Shown here piece by piece: positions 61,309 to 63,047 of a stretch of 63,047 nt of DNA; the first letter of the stretch is position 1; each line of letters starts with the position of its first letter. Origin of the DNA: an uncultured Bacteroidia bacterium (GTDB lineage Bacteria; Bacteroidota; Bacteroidia; Bacteroidales; UBA932); assembly GCA_902797435.1 (NCBI GenBank), contig CADBSV010000005.1, positions 1 through 63,047 of the forward strand. The letters are read 5' to 3'. Below the pieces are notes generated by a model. It ran no database searches, had not been told where the DNA came from, and saw only the letters and a list, made by a program, of their open reading frames with translations. The position numbers and the translations under genes are program-made.

Positions 61309-62802
61309 ATGAAGCATTTCGACGATACTATATGCGCTCCCGCCACATCGGTCGGCACCGGCGCCATTTCCGTAATAAGGGTCAGCGGGCCGGATTCTTT
61401 GCGGCTGGCGGACAGCCTTGTTGAGTTCCGCACAGGCGCGGCCATGTCTTCCGAAGGCTATAGCCTAAAATACGGCTCCATCCCCGGAGTGGACGACGTG
61501 CTTGTGAGCATATTCCGGGCACCTCATTCCTACACCGGCGAAGATTCCGTCGAAATCTCATGCCATGCATCTCCCTATATTGTTCAGACTATCCTCCAGA
61601 AGCTCGTGTCTGCAGGCGGCAGGATGGCAGAACCCGGAGAATTCACCCGCAGGGCGTTCGTAAACGGCAAGATGGACCTCTCACAGGCAGAGGCGGTGGC
61701 CGATCTCATCTCATCTGGTTCCGAAGCGGCGCACGCAGTTGCCCTTAATCAGCTGAAAGGAGGCTATTCCTCAGAGCTCAAGGCCCTTCGCGGGCAACTT
61801 CTCGACCTTGCTTCACTGCTCGAACTGGAGCTGGATTTCAGCGAAGAAGACGTCGAATTCGCTTCAAGGGCGCAGCTGCAGAACCTGCTCGATTCAGCCG
61901 TTCTCCATATTGAGAAACTGCTCGGCTCCTTCAAAGTCGGGAATGCCATACGGAGCGGCGTCCCCGTGGCCATCGTGGGTGCTGTAAATGCCGGCAAGAG
62001 CACTCTGCTCAATGCTCTTCTCGGCGAAGATAGGGCCATCGTCTCCGATGTTCCCGGCACCACGCGCGACACGGTCGAAGAAACCCTCACTCTTGGCGGT
62101 ACCCTCTTCCGCTTTATAGATACGGCAGGCATACGCGAAAGCGGCGATGCCGTGGAAAAGATAGGCATCGAAAGGTCTTTCCGCTGCATTGACAAGGCGC
62201 AGATAATCCTGGGTGTTCTTGACGGATGCGCCCCCTTGGAGGAGGTCTGCAAATCCTGCTCTGAGATTTTAGGAAGGGTTGCCGGAACAGACAAGAAGCT
62301 GCTTTTGCTGCGCAACAAGGTGGACAGCTACGATGCCATTGCGCCGGAAGAGTTTCCTGCCGTGGACCGTTCCTACAACTGCTTTGAGCTAAAATATCCG
62401 GCTTTCGGAACCTATAACCTGAGTCCAGTCCAGCTTGCGGAGAAGATATCGGACTACCTGAAGCGTAAAGGAGTGCCTGCAGGCGGAGAACTCCAGATCC
62501 TGGATATTTCGGCACGCACAGGAGAAGGCCTTGACGCGCTTCGCAGCAAGCTGATTGCTGCCGGTGGATTTGCCGACTGGAACGGGGCTACCCTTGTGAC
62601 CAACCTGCGGCACTACGAAGCTTTGGAGCGGGCCCTCGATTCCCTTCGCAGGGTCTCCCTCGGCCTCGACCGCAAAACCCCTGTTGATCTCGTTGCCCAG
62701 GACCTTCGCGAAGCCATTTACGAGCTCGGCACCATCTTCGGCGCCGTCACCACCGACGAACTGCTCGGGAATATTTTTGGGAGGTTTTGCATCGGAAAGT
62801 AG
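61309..62802 (+). CDS. mnmE: tRNA modification GTPase MnmE
   Basis: A 497-residue GTPase that, with MnmG, installs the carboxymethylaminomethyl group on U34 of several tRNAs. The N-terminal formyl-tetrahydrofolate-binding domain opens with DDTICAPATSVGTGAISVIR. The G domain has G1 GAVNAGKST (224-232), G2/G3 in DVPGTTRDT and DTAGIR, and G4 NKVD. The C-terminal motif is FCIGK with the conserved Cys494. I start at the ATG at 61309 because KHFDDTI is the usual beginning; earlier in-frame ATGs belong to the divergent pncB region. The mRNA is probably leaderless. Confidence 0.96.
   Translation: MKHFDDTICAPATSVGTGAISVIRVSGPDSLRLADSLVEFRTGAAMSSEGYSLKYGSIPGVDDVLVSIFRAPHSYTGEDSVEISCHASPYIVQTILQKLVSAGGRMAEPGEFTRRAFVNGKMDLSQAEAVADLISSGSEAAHAVALNQLKGGYSSELKALRGQLLDLASLLELELDFSEEDVEFASRAQLQNLLDSAVLHIEKLLGSFKVGNAIRSGVPVAIVGAVNAGKSTLLNALLGEDRAIVSDVPGTTRDTVEETLTLGGTLFRFIDTAGIRESGDAVEKIGIERSFRCIDKAQIILGVLDGCAPLEEVCKSCSEILGRVAGTDKKLLLLRNKVDSYDAIAPEEFPAVDRSYNCFELKYPAFGTYNLSPVQLAEKISDYLKRKGVPAGGELQILDISARTGEGLDALRSKLIAAGGFADWNGATLVTNLRHYEALERALDSLRRVSLGLDRKTPVDLVAQDLREAIYELGTIFGAVTTDELLGNIFGRFCIGK
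62785..62802 (+). other. mnmE 3' end equivalent to the SGI1 attachment site
   Basis: The last 18 bases of mnmE encode FCIGK-stop and line up with the site in mnmE (trmE/thdF) where Salmonella genomic island 1 type elements integrate. No integrase or second copy of the 18 bases is in the window, so this is only a potential attachment site. Confidence 0.25.
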
Positions 62803-63047
62803 AATGCACTATCTAACTAATTGATAATCAATCATAGGTAGGCACTTTCGCATATATTTGCACAACCACTGCACAACATAATTTAGATGCAAGCCGATAA
62901 AATTTCGATTAACCCTTAAAAAAGGTTGATTTTGGTTGTGCAGCCGTTCAAGATTGCAGTAGTTTTCGCGAGATTTCAGTGCTATGGCGCGGCGCGTTCC
63001 GACATTGATCTCGGATTGTTCTTCCCTCTTTTTGCCTCTTACAAAAA
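62803..63047. other. Non-coding tail after mnmE with repeats
   Basis: About 245 bp to the window edge without a supportable gene. It holds a palindrome ATTGATAATCAAT (62820-62832), a plus-strand TATATTTG (62853-62860) without a good -33 box, a direct repeat GCACAAC (62860-62866, 62871-62877) and the inverted pair CTGCACAAC (62869-62877)/GTTGTGCAG (62935-62943). It could be the leader of a gene beyond the window or a recombinase target. Confidence 0.4.

Overview
The window is a stretch of core chromosome from a member of the Bacteroidota, most likely an uncultured Bacteroidales lineage. Three things point there. Promoters match the Bacteroidota sigma factor (TTTG, 19-21 bp, TAnnTTTG) rather than -35/-10 boxes. 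Start codons lack convincing Shine-Dalgarno sequences. The gene families are Bacteroidota-typical: CcsBA fusion, lipoprotein TamL, IspG with an inserted domain, Rho with a long disordered insert, DUF5723 and PorT-like barrels. Coding DNA is moderately GC-rich, intergenic DNA is very AT-rich, and genes are densely packed with many ATGA overlaps. I see no insertion sequence, prophage, CRISPR array or rRNA.

Layout. 232-302 is tRNA-Cys. 409-7177 is a plus-strand run: DUF3467, KdsC-like phosphatase, Maf, ValS, thioesterase, ABC-F ATPase and YkuD protein. 7276-9824 (minus) holds CinA, a degenerate dihydroorotate dehydrogenase homologue and an XRE regulator. 9825-10299 is AT-rich and may encode an unannotated transcript. 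10300-12653 holds QueA and an acyltransferase. 12693-15914 (minus) holds an envelope pair. 16100-19765 holds RlmD, a Ca2+/Na+ antiporter and a cysteate/threonine synthase-family enzyme. 19762-20921 (minus) holds two small exported proteins. 20982-23466 holds a YghO-like acyltransferase and RarA. 23475-25078 is a complete tryptophan attenuator followed by TrpB2. 25177-31678 is a porin, imelysin, di-haem protein and CcsBA locus. 31685-38603 is a seven-gene minus-strand run from PPi-type phosphofructokinase to a RIC/LuxR pair. 38707-47806 holds LigA, YihY, RelA/SpoT, a lipoprotein, a barrel protein and IspG. 47787-51194 (minus) holds FtsH, CdsA and Psd. 51250-54000 holds BirA, Rpe and DnaA. 54277-62802 holds an amidase, LptD, Rho, PncB and MnmE.

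How the genes fit together. Most of the window is housekeeping: translation and tRNA/rRNA modification (ValS, QueA, RlmD, TrmH, MnmE), replication and repair (DnaA, LigA, RarA), stringent response (RelA/SpoT), and envelope construction (KdsC, LptD, TamL, CdsA, Psd, amidase, YkuD). The less ordinary parts are the trp attenuator, the imelysin/di-haem/CcsBA cluster, a possible sulfonolipid link between the cysteate-synthase-like enzyme and a ceramide-synthase-like acyltransferase, an apparently dead dihydroorotate dehydrogenase, an IspG with a shrunken insert domain, and a recurring pattern of promoters so close to start codons that the mRNAs must be leaderless or nearly so.
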